From a virus, in the IMG/VR virus record IMGVR_UViG_3300042914_003763, positions 1 to 64,000 of that record: 64,000 nt of DNA; one strand, written 5' to 3'. Below are positions 53,001-60,855 of the stretch, piece after piece; the first letter of the stretch is position 1, and the number at the start of each line of letters is the position of its first letter. Under the pieces are notes generated by a model that worked only from the letters and a program-made list of their open reading frames with translations, was not told the DNA's origin and searched no databases. The position numbers were made by a program, and so were the translations under genes.

Positions 53001-53313
53001 TGGATTTATTTGTTATGGGATTGCTACAGATAAACCTGCTAGAATAAGATTGTATAATAATACAACTAAACAAGCCGCAGATGTTGGTAGGATTATTCCT
53101 TCTACATTACAAGCTGCTTTAGATTTTAATGCTAGTGGTGCTGGTTTATTGTTAGATGTTGTAACCACTGTGTCACTATTAACTATTCCTTTATCGCCAA
53201 TAGTTAATATTGCAACATTACCAAGTTCAACATCTATTCCAATTACAATAACCAATCTTTCTGGATCAACAGGAACAGTACAAGTAACTTTAACAATAAT
53301 GGAGATTGAATAA
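50056..53313 (+). CDS. Long tail fibre with four 50-residue repeats
   Basis: 1085 aa. N-terminal beta region (about 1-330), a middle domain, four consecutive 50-residue repeats at about 632-831 (see repeat entry), then 'TVTTLNPNQSPTVTNTG' and 'STLSAGSSATVTNTGSNGN' of the lambda-Stf type, and a C-terminal 'SLLTIPLSPIVNIATLPSST' beta tail. Host-recognition fibre. The stop and next start overlap in TAATG. Confidence 0.8.
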   Translation: MTYTSYASGRSTLPISGNTFVVTNNGNLGVTGTYYVGLIAENRVGLSLTSTLTAVTLTTTSKLTITLPTILAGEDWQNIIIGASLTNDVTTLTQIASVSKVDFSTPLVLTTNQVFKLTLVERTVANPAALPVTPEQGLCRYITSLNYYYKYDKYSDKTVDNLNVLNATTGRWLRIGSISTYQSNTSSSGGCDVDVRTPNLTVVTPNYLCDGSTGEGVLYWLRNDGDDDIPSGTRISCLIRLGDEDYSQRFSGMFELEIMGYVNLTSAVLDITASSNPITYDPKVEWLTLTEDLQPNNAVVIKVSPQFRAEQLSGAIPYNAAISAYLQFSPTTGIYTPGVFGNLIYQDRNKWRIVPNTGLSLLRLAGSGIVAKQELNALGDYIVTGLTANTANQNIFLSSNGTAFVNAANTLDGVAKRCKVSTVNGTGIVTSYGNVNLDNTKQLTVTVNYPTAIRSDYPDTLIAGLNKGKFNASKVVIYIKNSSNQYFKIEKIITPNVTSDSWTVDYSEFSSAALPSVDNNFGLYKPTSVTPTTTTVASTFTSGSYEVLIAFVYSGVVTVIDHSVSELYEITADLQTIFETVATVWYSDNGIPSNSLGENGAYYLNYDTANIYKKVNDTWVLDGNISVSTPSFGTIAVSGQSNVVADNSNDTLTLVAGTGITLTTNATTDAITITGTSVSNTFSTIVVAGQSNIVADSGTDTLTIEAGSGITLTTNATTDTLTIASNVANNTFSTLSVPGQSDIVADTSSDTLTIVAGSGITLTTNPTTDTLTITGSSVSNTFSTIAVSGQSNVVADSANDTLTLVAGTGMTITTDATSDTITLATSGTSATVNVGTVTTLNPNQSPTVTNTGTTSAAVLAFGLPSAPTTSIGTVSTLSAGSSATVTNTGSNGNVVLNFGIPQGATGNVSSTPNLTLSEVSVAPATLTNELKVFNKNNALFLKLESDGAESEIALKKSRKDISIISSSLFNAAHQQTTFTASPGFICYGIATDKPARIRLYNNTTKQAADVGRIIPSTLQAALDFNASGAGLLLDVVTTVSLLTIPLSPIVNIATLPSSTSIPITITNLSGSTGTVQVTLTIMEIE
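51949..52548 (+). repeat. Four 150-bp tandem repeats in the fibre gene
   Basis: Units start at 51949, 52099, 52249 and 52399, each exactly 150 bp. Each encodes F(G/S)T then ...(S/A/P)GQS(N/D)(V/I)VAD, then DTLT and TTxxTT segments. The regular length suggests stacked beta-helix or fibre rungs. Unit 3 carries a dispersed-motif copy (52248-52258) where the others do not. Confidence 0.85.
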
Positions 53314-54110
53314 TGCCTAATGCAGTAATTACATCAACTACATTCAGTGCCGATGGTACTCAAGCATCTATCATAAATCAACTTAATACAGCAATGTTAA
53401 CGGCTGGGTTTACTCAGATTGATAGTTTTGTGACGGCAGGTAACGAACAAAGGGTATGGCAATTTGATGCAGATCCTGCTGATACCTTATATGGTAAAAT
53501 GACAATTCACGGGGGTTTCAGTGCTACTACCACTTTACGAGTAAGAGGATATTCTTCATATACACCTGCCACAGATTCAGGACTGAATGAAAGCACTACA
53601 TCATCAACAGGTGCAGCAGCTTTAACTTCAACCTACACTTTGTACATCTGCAATCATCCCGAAGTAAGAGGTGTAATCATGATGGAAGGTTCAACATTCA
53701 GGAAGTTTTTTGGTTATATGCGACCATCGGTTAAACCACCTGCTTGGGGTGATTTTACTTATGGTTTTATGGATTCAGGTACAAACCCTTATGTTTCTTC
53801 ATCTCTACAGACAATATCATCTTTAAGACCTGCTACGGTTAGTGTTTCAATTGGTACTGTCGGATATATTAACAATACTACACCAAACATAGAAATATGG
53901 AATGGGAGACCTTTTATAACCAACTGCTTGCTATCGGACATCACAAATACAAAACCTATCGCTTTTTTTAGCAATGATATTATCTCTGTAGGTATGTCAG
54001 GAATGAATATTTTAAATGAATTTTTTAATCCTATAACTAACTCTACCTATACTATCTTTGATAATCCAGGAGCTTCATCCAGAATGGCAATAAAAACAGC
54101 AGGAGCGTAA
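53313..54110 (+). CDS. Tail-tip receptor-binding candidate
   Basis: 265 aa, beta-rich. 'NTAMLTAGFTQIDSF' and 'TLYGKMTIHGGFSATTTLRV' resemble small fibre-tip proteins found in cyanophages. Coupled to the long fibre gene, likely at the distal end. Lacks the dispersed motif. Family assignment uncertain. Confidence 0.55.
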   Translation: MPNAVITSTTFSADGTQASIINQLNTAMLTAGFTQIDSFVTAGNEQRVWQFDADPADTLYGKMTIHGGFSATTTLRVRGYSSYTPATDSGLNESTTSSTGAAALTSTYTLYICNHPEVRGVIMMEGSTFRKFFGYMRPSVKPPAWGDFTYGFMDSGTNPYVSSSLQTISSLRPATVSVSIGTVGYINNTTPNIEIWNGRPFITNCLLSDITNTKPIAFFSNDIISVGMSGMNILNEFFNPITNSTYTIFDNPGASSRMAIKTAGA

Positions 54111-54111
54111 T

Positions 54112-54309
54112 ATGGAAGGTTTGTTTTATCTAAATTCTTATGTTGTAGGTGTTATAAGAAGAACAGCAAATCCATTCTTGAATACATATACGTCAGCAAT
54201 TAGAAAACAGACAGGAACTTTTTCATTAATAGGTACGGGAGGTGGTGAATCTACATCTGTAACTGTACCAACTACAGGGCAAATTTATCCACGAACGATA
54301 AATATTTAA
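54112..54309 (+). CDS. Small tail-tip-region protein
   Basis: 65 aa, beginning MEGLFYLNSYVVGVIRRTAN. It follows the previous gene by one nucleotide, and a terminator is downstream. Not recognised. Confidence 0.55.
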   Translation: MEGLFYLNSYVVGVIRRTANPFLNTYTSAIRKQTGTFSLIGTGGGESTSVTVPTTGQIYPRTINI

Positions 54310-54317
54310 TGAGTGTC

Positions 54318-54340
54318 AGTGGGTGAAATTCCCACTTTTT
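54318..54340 (+). terminator. Terminator AGTGGG/CCCACT with T5
   Basis: A 6-bp stem (54318-54323 and 54331-54336), 7-nt loop, then a T run. Ends the fibre transcription unit. Confidence 0.7.
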
Positions 54341-54345
54341 AATAT

Positions 54346-55998
54346 ATGAACGAACGTAAACTAATAGATGAAATTAAGCTATCACTTCAACAAGAAGTTA
54401 TTGCTGGTTATTGGAATGGTAAAGTATTTGTTAGTGATGACAAGAAAACATATACTAACATTATTTCTAACTCTCAACCTATTGGAGTAGGTTTCATAGT
54501 ACCTTATGAGGGTAGATGGTTACTTGTTGTTGGTAATAGTAATAGTGAAGGTAGAAAAAATATTATTAATAGTAAGAGAAGTAGACGTAAACCTTTGATA
54601 GAGGAATTAGTCTATCCTGTTATTACTTTATTTAATATTGATCAAACTTTTGAAAACTCATTTGAAAAAGAAACTAGATGGGTATATTTAGGTGGGAATA
54701 AACCAAGTAATAGATTAGCAGTTAGAAATGGAGAGGATGTGGAGTTTATAAATATTCCTTTTGAGATAGAGGGAGAAGTTACAACAGCAATAAGAGGTTT
54801 TATATCAAGTAAAGATATTTATTTTAAATATAATGTTGGAATGCTAATCACTTTTTTATCAATTATAAATAAACAGAAAATAATGACAACAATAGAATTA
54901 ACTGGAGGTACAGATGTAGGAATGTGTGAGATATATAAAGGTGACGGGTTATGGGAATCAAGTCAATTTATCTCACGAAATCAAATGCACCCCGTCACAG
55001 TAAATGGAGAATTTTTAACATTTTCTCGTTCAGAACAAAATGGATCTGTTTACGCAACTTGGAACGGTAACTTTTCTTGGGAAAGAACAAGTCCATCTCC
55101 ATTGTTTCCCAACCAATTTCCACCATCCTATACAGATACAGTTATTGCGTCCTTACCTGTTTTGAACTTTAAAGAGGATTACTTTTTACAAGATTTAAGT
55201 TTCGTGATAGAGGCTGAGGGCGGCATTCCTTTGAACAATAAAATATATACAGAGGAGACAAACAACATCACTTTAGTTAACAAAAAAACTGGAGCATCAC
55301 GAGCTATTAACTCTGATGATTATATTCGTATAGCTAGTTATTTTACTGATGAAATAACAGATACAAGTGGTGTAATTACCGCTTTATCGAGATATCTGCC
55401 AAATTTGCAACCTGAATACATGATAGGTATGCCAATACTTTTTTATTATGATGATCATTTACATTATGGATTCATAGAAAATGCTGTTATAGTAACTGGA
55501 TTTTCATCCAATGGACGGGAATTTGTAGATCAAGGATTGAGAGTAACAATGTCATTTACTAAAAAAGTAAAACGTCCTTGTAGCTTCATTGGATTAATAG
55601 GACACAATGGTTCTTTCTTCAATTATTTCTATAAAAATAGCCCAGGGTTTATAAGATTAAGACCAGATTTTATAGGTTTTGATAATATAGAAGTTTTTTG
55701 TGGCCAATACGAAAAATTTACAAACATAAATGATAGTCACTTACTTCATTTAGATTGTACTAGGATAGTACATTTAGATACATTAAAAGGTAATAAAATC
55801 TATTCAGTTATATCACCTAGAAAAGATTTAGAAGGAAAAATATTAGGAGAGTTAAAGGATACTGTCTACATAGAAGTCTGGAAGATAACAGAAGACGGTA
55901 AAATACTGTATTCTGACTTGATAACAGCTAATTATAACAACCTCAAAGAATCTCGATTTGATTTTAAAAATATTTATGCACACAATTATGTGTTGTAA
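54346..55998 (+). CDS. Large hypothetical virion protein
   Basis: 550 aa, mixed beta/alpha, not recognised. The middle includes 'FITRDG'-like turns only by chance; no catalytic motif. A motif copy (54549) encodes GRKN. Likely a tail or baseplate protein from position between the fibre and portal genes. Confidence 0.5.
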   Translation: MNERKLIDEIKLSLQQEVIAGYWNGKVFVSDDKKTYTNIISNSQPIGVGFIVPYEGRWLLVVGNSNSEGRKNIINSKRSRRKPLIEELVYPVITLFNIDQTFENSFEKETRWVYLGGNKPSNRLAVRNGEDVEFINIPFEIEGEVTTAIRGFISSKDIYFKYNVGMLITFLSIINKQKIMTTIELTGGTDVGMCEIYKGDGLWESSQFISRNQMHPVTVNGEFLTFSRSEQNGSVYATWNGNFSWERTSPSPLFPNQFPPSYTDTVIASLPVLNFKEDYFLQDLSFVIEAEGGIPLNNKIYTEETNNITLVNKKTGASRAINSDDYIRIASYFTDEITDTSGVITALSRYLPNLQPEYMIGMPILFYYDDHLHYGFIENAVIVTGFSSNGREFVDQGLRVTMSFTKKVKRPCSFIGLIGHNGSFFNYFYKNSPGFIRLRPDFIGFDNIEVFCGQYEKFTNINDSHLLHLDCTRIVHLDTLKGNKIYSVISPRKDLEGKILGELKDTVYIEVWKITEDGKILYSDLITANYNNLKESRFDFKNIYAHNYVL

Positions 55999-56083
55999 TA
56001 ATAACATTATTAATTTTGTGTCATATGATTACAGTTATCATCCTGCATAATAGTAATAGATAACATATTAAATTAATGTAACT

Positions 56084-57439
56084 GTGAATAACTTATTTCT
56101 AACTTCCAAGATTACAGCATTAACAACAGGAGTAGTACAAACTTTAAGCAATCCTAATAAACATACAATAAAAGAATATAAGGAAACATTACGTAATCCT
56201 TGGTTACGTGCTTGCATTAGAATGAAAGGTCAACGTGCTGCTAACTCAATAGGAGAATACCAATTTAAGAATAAAGAGATAGAAAAATGGGTTAAAAATA
56301 ACATTAACAACGTACATGGTAACTTACGTGAATTAGTTGGTGTGTTAGCTAGTGGTGCTAGTGCATTTGGACATATGGCAGTTGAAACAGCTAAGGAACG
56401 TAAGTACGGTAATAAGTTCCGTAAAATTGAATGGCACTTAGGTGGATTTAACGTATTAGATCCTGAACGAGTACATTATGCAGGTAACTATGGCGCAATT
56501 AGTTATGTTAAATATCAAGATGCTGTTAGAGAATTATATATACCTTATGAAAAATGTCTTCATATTACTAACTCAGGAACATTAGACTTTAATAATGGTA
56601 GTGTTTATGGCGATCCAGATTGTGAAGTAGCTTTTCCTTACGTTAAGTTGTATAACATTATAATGTCTGAAATGGCTATTAGTGCTAAGACATTAGCTAC
56701 TGGTATTATTGTTGGATTAGCAGATGGAGATAATACAGTTTACTTGTATGACAATAACGGTGATCCGTTACGTGATAGTAATAACAACTTAATCAAACGT
56801 AATGCAGTACAACATCTAGCTGATCAACTAAAACAACTAGAAAATAGAAGTCATATTGTTACGGATAAGAAAAATAGTGTTGTACCATTACAAATACCAG
56901 CAGGTGAACAGTTCTGGACAATTAGCGAGAATATGTTGAAACGTAATATATTTGCTAGTTGCGGTGTTCCAGTAATGGTATTTGATGAAGGTAGTAGTGC
57001 AATAGCTACTGCAACATTAAGTGTGAAACAAGAAACAACTCTTGATACCACTATTGCTGATATAGTGGCGCAAATTAAGGATCAATTGATAGAAAAAGTT
57101 ATACGTCCGTTGATTGTTGCTAATTTTGGTAAGCAATCCGACTATGGCGATTTCGTAGTTCAAGCAAGCGCAGATCCAGCACAAGACAGCTTAATAACCA
57201 GCAACTTGATGACAGCATTCAGTCTTGGATTGTTACAATCAAGTGATATTGATGCAGTTAACGCATTACGTGAAAGGTTGAAACTACCACCTGTAACACC
57301 CGAACAACAGCAACAACAAGCACAAATGACAGCTATGTTACAACAATTGCAACAACCTGCTGCACCTGAAGCTGACCCTAATAGTCAACCTCAAGAACAA
57401 CAGGATGAAAGTTATGATCAGCAATATCTAGCAGCGTAA
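56084..57439 (+). CDS. Portal protein
   Basis: 451 aa from a GTG start at 56084; the nearby ATG at 56076 runs straight into a stop. 'RNPWLRACIRMKGQRAAN', 'ASGASAFGHMAVE', 'SCGVPVMVFDEGSSAIATAT' and 'EKVIRPLIVANFG' match the portal family of the Mu gp29/DUF935 group in order and spacing. A Gln/Pro-rich C-terminus (QQQQQAQMTAMLQQLQQ) follows. Portals normally sit beside the terminase and gp7-type genes; here it lies about 51 kb downstream, after the fibres. Confidence 0.75.
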   Translation: MNNLFLTSKITALTTGVVQTLSNPNKHTIKEYKETLRNPWLRACIRMKGQRAANSIGEYQFKNKEIEKWVKNNINNVHGNLRELVGVLASGASAFGHMAVETAKERKYGNKFRKIEWHLGGFNVLDPERVHYAGNYGAISYVKYQDAVRELYIPYEKCLHITNSGTLDFNNGSVYGDPDCEVAFPYVKLYNIIMSEMAISAKTLATGIIVGLADGDNTVYLYDNNGDPLRDSNNNLIKRNAVQHLADQLKQLENRSHIVTDKKNSVVPLQIPAGEQFWTISENMLKRNIFASCGVPVMVFDEGSSAIATATLSVKQETTLDTTIADIVAQIKDQLIEKVIRPLIVANFGKQSDYGDFVVQASADPAQDSLITSNLMTAFSLGLLQSSDIDAVNALRERLKLPPVTPEQQQQQAQMTAMLQQLQQPAAPEADPNSQPQEQQDESYDQQYLAA

Positions 57440-57555
57440 TCAAGAGATAGAGAAAATAAGGTGCATTTAGAGGATGCTGCTATTTAATCATTATTTGTAA
57501 TTGCTTATCATAACTACTCCCGTATTGTTTCTTTACATTCTTGTAACCAGATGTT

Positions 57556-57873
57556 TTAATCTTCATCTGTGTATTCTATTTCGACATTTTCTTCAGAATT
57601 ATGTTCTTGTAACTCGATGTAACTTGTTACACTATTATTTTCCAAATTAAATTCAATTACTTCAAGTAAGTCTTTTTTGTGATAGATAAAGCAACCATGA
57701 TTCTCTGTGTAAATAATAATCCACTCATCATCAACTTCACTAACAAACGATCTGACCCAACAACCTCTACTACCATCAACGTGCATCCAATGTACTTGAT
57801 TAGTAAAGTCATCATAAGTTAAATTACTTTCCTTATGCCTTGCAAAATCCGTAACGTCTAAATAACTCATCAT
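57556..57873 (-). CDS. Hypothetical protein
   Basis: 105 aa, acidic C-terminus. 'NLTYDDFTNQVHWMHVDGSR' is its only distinctive stretch. Last gene of a minus-strand operon; overlaps its neighbour by 4 nt (ATGA). Confidence 0.6.
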   Translation of the reverse strand: MMSYLDVTDFARHKESNLTYDDFTNQVHWMHVDGSRGCWVRSFVSEVDDEWIIIYTENHGCFIYHKKDLLEVIEFNLENNSVTSYIELQEHNSEENVEIEYTDED

Positions 57874-58091
57874 AAATACTTTTTCACTCCTAACTTACCT
57901 TCTTTTCCATGACCATTACTAACGTTATATAACTGATAAACCTTATTATCATTACGATAAATACCACAACGTTCGTATTTAATTAACAAATCATCTAACG
58001 CAACAAATAGATAACTTACATCACCTTCATACAATGTGTATTCTTGGTTGAATACGTCATCTAAAACTTCACTAACAGTTGTTACAATCAT
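57870..58091 (-). CDS. Small hypothetical protein
   Basis: 73 aa, beta-rich, not recognised. ATGA overlap with the downstream gene indicates coupled translation. Confidence 0.58.
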   Translation of the reverse strand: MIVTTVSEVLDDVFNQEYTLYEGDVSYLFVALDDLLIKYERCGIYRNDNKVYQLYNVSNGHGKEGKLGVKKYL

Positions 58092-58121
58092 AGTTTTTAT
58101 AATAGATAGAAAAATAATGGT

Positions 58122-58145
58122 GCGGCGTTCAATCTAATTCGCCGC
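58122..58145. terminator. Hairpin GCGGCG/CGCCGC
   Basis: A 6-bp stem, 12-nt loop, between minus-strand genes; preceded by a dispersed-motif copy (58104). Confidence 0.5.
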
Positions 58146-58156
58146 TTACTTGTGAA

Positions 58157-58465
58157 TTACTTAACTACTTTAATGCTGTTATCTTTCAACAACAACATTA
58201 CTTCATCTAACTTACTTTTTTCTACCTCTATTAAGATAGTTGTAGTTGTTTGTTTTTTCTTCCATAACTTAAACGCTGATTCAAACTCAATTCTAAAATT
58301 AACAGCATCATTAACAAAGTAACCTAACTCTGTTAATTCGTATTCTTCATCGTCATTAAGTACCCATATATTAGGATACTTATCACAATCCCATAATATA
58401 TCTGCTGGTAATTCAAATGTATCGTCATTCCAAAACTGTTTAATTTCACTACCTAATACTTTCAT
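58157..58465 (-). CDS. Hypothetical protein
   Basis: 102 aa, acidic beta/alpha. Preceded by a good Shine-Dalgarno (TTAGGAGATTAG). A motif copy (58217) encodes EVEKS. Not recognised. Confidence 0.6.
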   Translation of the reverse strand: MKVLGSEIKQFWNDDTFELPADILWDCDKYPNIWVLNDDEEYELTELGYFVNDAVNFRIEFESAFKLWKKKQTTTTILIEVEKSKLDEVMLLLKDNSIKVVK

Positions 58466-58505
58466 AACTAATCTCCTAATTTAATTAATGTATCTCTAAT
58501 CGTAA

Positions 58506-58724
58506 TTAGTCTTCTTGTGGTGTCGGTACAAATTTATAATTTAACTTCAATAAATTTTGCATAGTAGCATAACCAGGACTACCATTATGTTCTTTGTAAT
58601 CGGGTATTGCTAATGAATGTTCGTTATATCTAACACCATTAGCACCTGTTTCAGTAACATCAACATACAATATTAAGTTACCACTACTTTCACGTCTCCA
58701 TTGCATTAATTTACTGTGGGACAT
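58506..58724 (-). CDS. Small hypothetical protein
   Basis: 72 aa. 'LQWRRESSGNLILYVDV' is not exact; the readable features are a basic N-terminus and 'GYATMQNLLKLNYKFV'. Overlaps the upstream gene by 14 nt. Confidence 0.55.
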   Translation of the reverse strand: MSHSKLMQWRRESSGNLILYVDVTETGANGVRYNEHSLAIPDYKEHNGSPGYATMQNLLKLNYKFVPTPQED

Positions 58725-58974
58725 AATACACTCCTACAATTACGTTATTGTTATACATATTGTCATAAGTTAAGTTAGTAACTTGTAGTTGTAATTCTTG
58801 ATTAGCAATTGAAAGATTAGTTGCTAACTTAACAAAGTGTTTAGCTAGATTAGCTAATTCTTCCTTACTACACTTACCACTGTCAATATGATCAAGTAAC
58901 TTAACTTCATTAATCTTTGTTTGTAACTTTGACTTAGCTAAGATATCATCCATGATTAGTAACTCCTTGTTCAA
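58711..58974 (-). CDS. Small helical protein
   Basis: 87 aa, mostly helix, leucine-rich (LAKHFVKLATNLSIANQELQ). Overlaps the RuvC gene by 29 nt, so it belongs to the same operon. Not recognised. Confidence 0.55.
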   Translation of the reverse strand: MNKELLIMDDILAKSKLQTKINEVKLLDHIDSGKCSKEELANLAKHFVKLATNLSIANQELQLQVTNLTYDNMYNNNVIVGVYYVPQ

Positions 58975-59425
58975 TTAGATAACACATTCCTATAGCAGCA
59001 CTATCACTACTATGATCAGATAGAAAAATAGACTTATCAACTTTAAAATAATTAGCAGCGTTACTAGCTACTAATTCTTTATCAGCTTTACCATCTCCTG
59101 TTACTTGTTTCTTTATATGAGTAGCACTATATGAAATTATAGTAGCACCAACTTTAGCAGCATTAAGTTTAATAACACCTAATGCTTGACTAATGTTAGT
59201 ACCATTAACACCTCTACCAATGAAACAAGGTTCTTCATACACAAATACTTCAGGTTTGTACTTATTAAATAACTCGCCGTACTTGTTATCTATATTAAGT
59301 AACTTATCCTGAAGTAATTTGTGTTTACTAACTACATCACCTACTTCTAATATAGTTAAGGTTGTTGTGTCAATAACACAGTAACTATTATTTATAACAC
59401 CACAATCAGTTCCGATTAATATCAT
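58946..59425 (-). CDS. ruvC: RuvC-like Holliday-junction resolvase
   Basis: 159 aa, the RuvC length. Acidic catalytic positions fit: Asp in 'LIGTDCG' (about 7), Glu in 'VYEEPCF' (about 66), and DHSSDS (about 137-142) giving the DHxxD pair. 'VTGDGKADKELV' is also typical. It resolves recombination and replication intermediates, possibly before packaging. A dispersed-motif copy (59018) lies in the codons of KSIFLSDHSSDS, right beside the catalytic pair. Confidence 0.82.
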   Translation of the reverse strand: MILIGTDCGVINNSYCVIDTTTLTILEVGDVVSKHKLLQDKLLNIDNKYGELFNKYKPEVFVYEEPCFIGRGVNGTNISQALGVIKLNAAKVGATIISYSATHIKKQVTGDGKADKELVASNAANYFKVDKSIFLSDHSSDSAAIGMCYLIEQGVTNHG

Positions 59426-59465
59426 AATGATATTACAATAAGGTAATTGTTAATATCATAACAAT
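59417..59465. promoter_or_regulatory. Two adjacent palindromes upstream of RuvC
   Basis: TAATATCAT-A-ATGATATTA (59417-59435) overlaps the ruvC start codon, and ATTGTTA-ATATCA-TAACAAT (59446-59465) lies beside it. Candidate operator pair for the minus-strand operon. Confidence 0.5.
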
Positions 59466-59510
59466 ATTAATCAATCAATCTTCTAACGCTCATTGTAATA
59501 CTTTATTAAA

Positions 59511-59576
59511 TTACTCTACTTTATCAATAGTTCCATTAAGTGCGGCGATCAACTCTTCTACTGTTATTAGTTTCAT
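59511..59576 (-). CDS. 21-residue peptide after DHFR
   Basis: MKLITVEELIAALNGTIDKV plus E. TAA of DHFR is followed immediately by this ATG, and GAGGAG in the DHFR end acts as its Shine-Dalgarno. Could be a real small protein or a translational accident. Confidence 0.4.
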   Translation of the reverse strand: MKLITVEELIAALNGTIDKVE

Positions 59577-60071
59577 TTATTTTCTCCTCACATAGTCAAC
59601 ATAACTGTAACCATCATTCATTACTGTTTTTTCTATCTCCCATTCGCTATTCACGAATCGAAAATAAGTATCAGCATCGGGAAAATCTTGAAAAATATGA
59701 GTAATATACATCTTCTCCACATGAGGTAGAAAAATATTGTATATCTGTGAACCACCAATTACAAACACATCTTTCTTGAAACTTTTAGCAAGTTGTAATG
59801 CAGTAGCAGGATTATTAACATAGTACAACTTACCAAAGTCATCAGTGCTAACATCGTAGTTCAAAGCTGATGATGTGAGTACGATATTGATACGATTAGC
59901 GAGTCTCTGACCACCCAAATCGCCATCAAAAGTTCTTTTACCTACAATGACAACGGTATCAGTTGTAAGCTGCTTGAATCGTCTCTTATCGTCTCTATTG
60001 TTCCACACCAAACCACCATTAGCACCAAGTTCACCGTTATGTCCAATTGCTGCTATTAAGTTAATCGTCAT
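59577..60071 (-). CDS. folA: Dihydrofolate reductase
   Basis: 164 aa, the standard length. Signature features: 'LIAAIGHNGELGANGGLVWN', 'DDKRRFKQLTTDTVVIVGKRT' with the active-site Asp in NNRDD, 'VFVIGGSQIYNIFL', and 'MYITHIFQDFPDADTYF'. It reduces dihydrofolate to tetrahydrofolate with NADPH for thymidine synthesis. Overlaps the upstream gene by 11 nt. Paired here with a ThyX gene 3.5 kb away. Confidence 0.95.
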   Translation of the reverse strand: MTINLIAAIGHNGELGANGGLVWNNRDDKRRFKQLTTDTVVIVGKRTFDGDLGGQRLANRINIVLTSSALNYDVSTDDFGKLYYVNNPATALQLAKSFKKDVFVIGGSQIYNIFLPHVEKMYITHIFQDFPDADTYFRFVNSEWEIEKTVMNDGYSYVDYVRRK

Positions 60072-60345
60072 TTTCTTTTTCTACCTCATACATATCAAAT
60101 AAACTTTTTACGTAAAGTAAACCACGTAAATAACCTTCAGTTTCTACAGCATTAATTGTTAGATGATGATCGTTCTTTAGTTCATCAATTAAACGTCTAG
60201 TGTTTTCAATTTCACAATATAATTCTCCATTAACATCTTCGTAGATATCACCTTGTCTAATTAGACTCGCTGTTTTATTTCTAACTAATTGATCAACTTT
60301 CTTATTGATATAAGATTCTAATTCTTGTAGTAAGTTATCTTTCAT
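60061..60345 (-). CDS. Hypothetical protein
   Basis: 94 aa, helical and charged, with 'YEVEKENDD' at its end encoded partly by a motif copy (60076). Overlaps the DHFR start. Not recognised. Confidence 0.6.
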   Translation of the reverse strand: MKDNLLQELESYINKKVDQLVRNKTASLIRQGDIYEDVNGELYCEIENTRRLIDELKNDHHLTINAVETEGYLRGLLYVKSLFDMYEVEKENDD

Positions 60346-60347
60346 AA

Positions 60348-60561
60348 TTAACCTCTTCTAATATAATCACGCCAAGATTCATCATTAAACTTTAAGTCAA
60401 CTCGTAATTGTTTAACTTGTAGTTCTAAGTTGTTAATTCTATTATCTTTTGCTTCAATTCTATTAACAAAGTATTCATACATGATTAACAACAGTTTCTT
60501 TTCTTGTTCTGTTAATTCAACATTAATACGTTCTTTAAGCCAACGTTGAAAGTTTTTTCAT
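60348..60561 (-). pseudogene. Small coiled-coil gene broken by an A-run frameshift
   Basis: From the ATG at 60561 the frame stops after eight codons. With one A fewer in the A6 run (60553-60558, minus strand) it reads MKNFQRWLKERINVELTEQE and continues to 60348 with a coiled coil (NNLELQVKQLRVDLKF). An in-frame ATG at 60482 would give 44 aa. Possible frameshift, slippage, or sequence error. Confidence 0.5.
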
Positions 60562-60578
60562 GTCTGATGTTCACTACT

Positions 60579-60851
60579 TTACCAAGTTAATCCTAAGTTA
60601 TCAGCATTACCTCTACAAGTAAAGTTAGGATTATTATGACAAATCCAACTCTTACTAACTTGTAGTTGTAGTTCTGGTGATTGTTGTTTTAAAGCTTCAC
60701 TACATTCAATATAAAGTTTACAAGTTACTGCACAATCTGAACATGACTTTGGTAGTAGTGGTAGTTCTCTATTATCATAATTTAACATCCTCATAAAGTA
60801 TTCTTCATTGTATTCAGTTTTTGGAGTGATATTACATTTAATTTTTTTCAT
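60579..60851 (-). CDS. Cysteine-rich small protein
   Basis: 90 aa from the ATG at 60851 (a start at 60878 would overlap Dam by 23 nt). Cysteines in 'SCSDCAVTCKLYIEC' and 'WICHNNPNFTC' suggest a zinc site. A dispersed-motif copy lies at the start (60851). Not recognised. Confidence 0.6.
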   Translation of the reverse strand: MKKIKCNITPKTEYNEEYFMRMLNYDNRELPLLPKSCSDCAVTCKLYIECSEALKQQSPELQLQVSKSWICHNNPNFTCRGNADNLGLTW

Positions 60852-60855
60852 TTTT

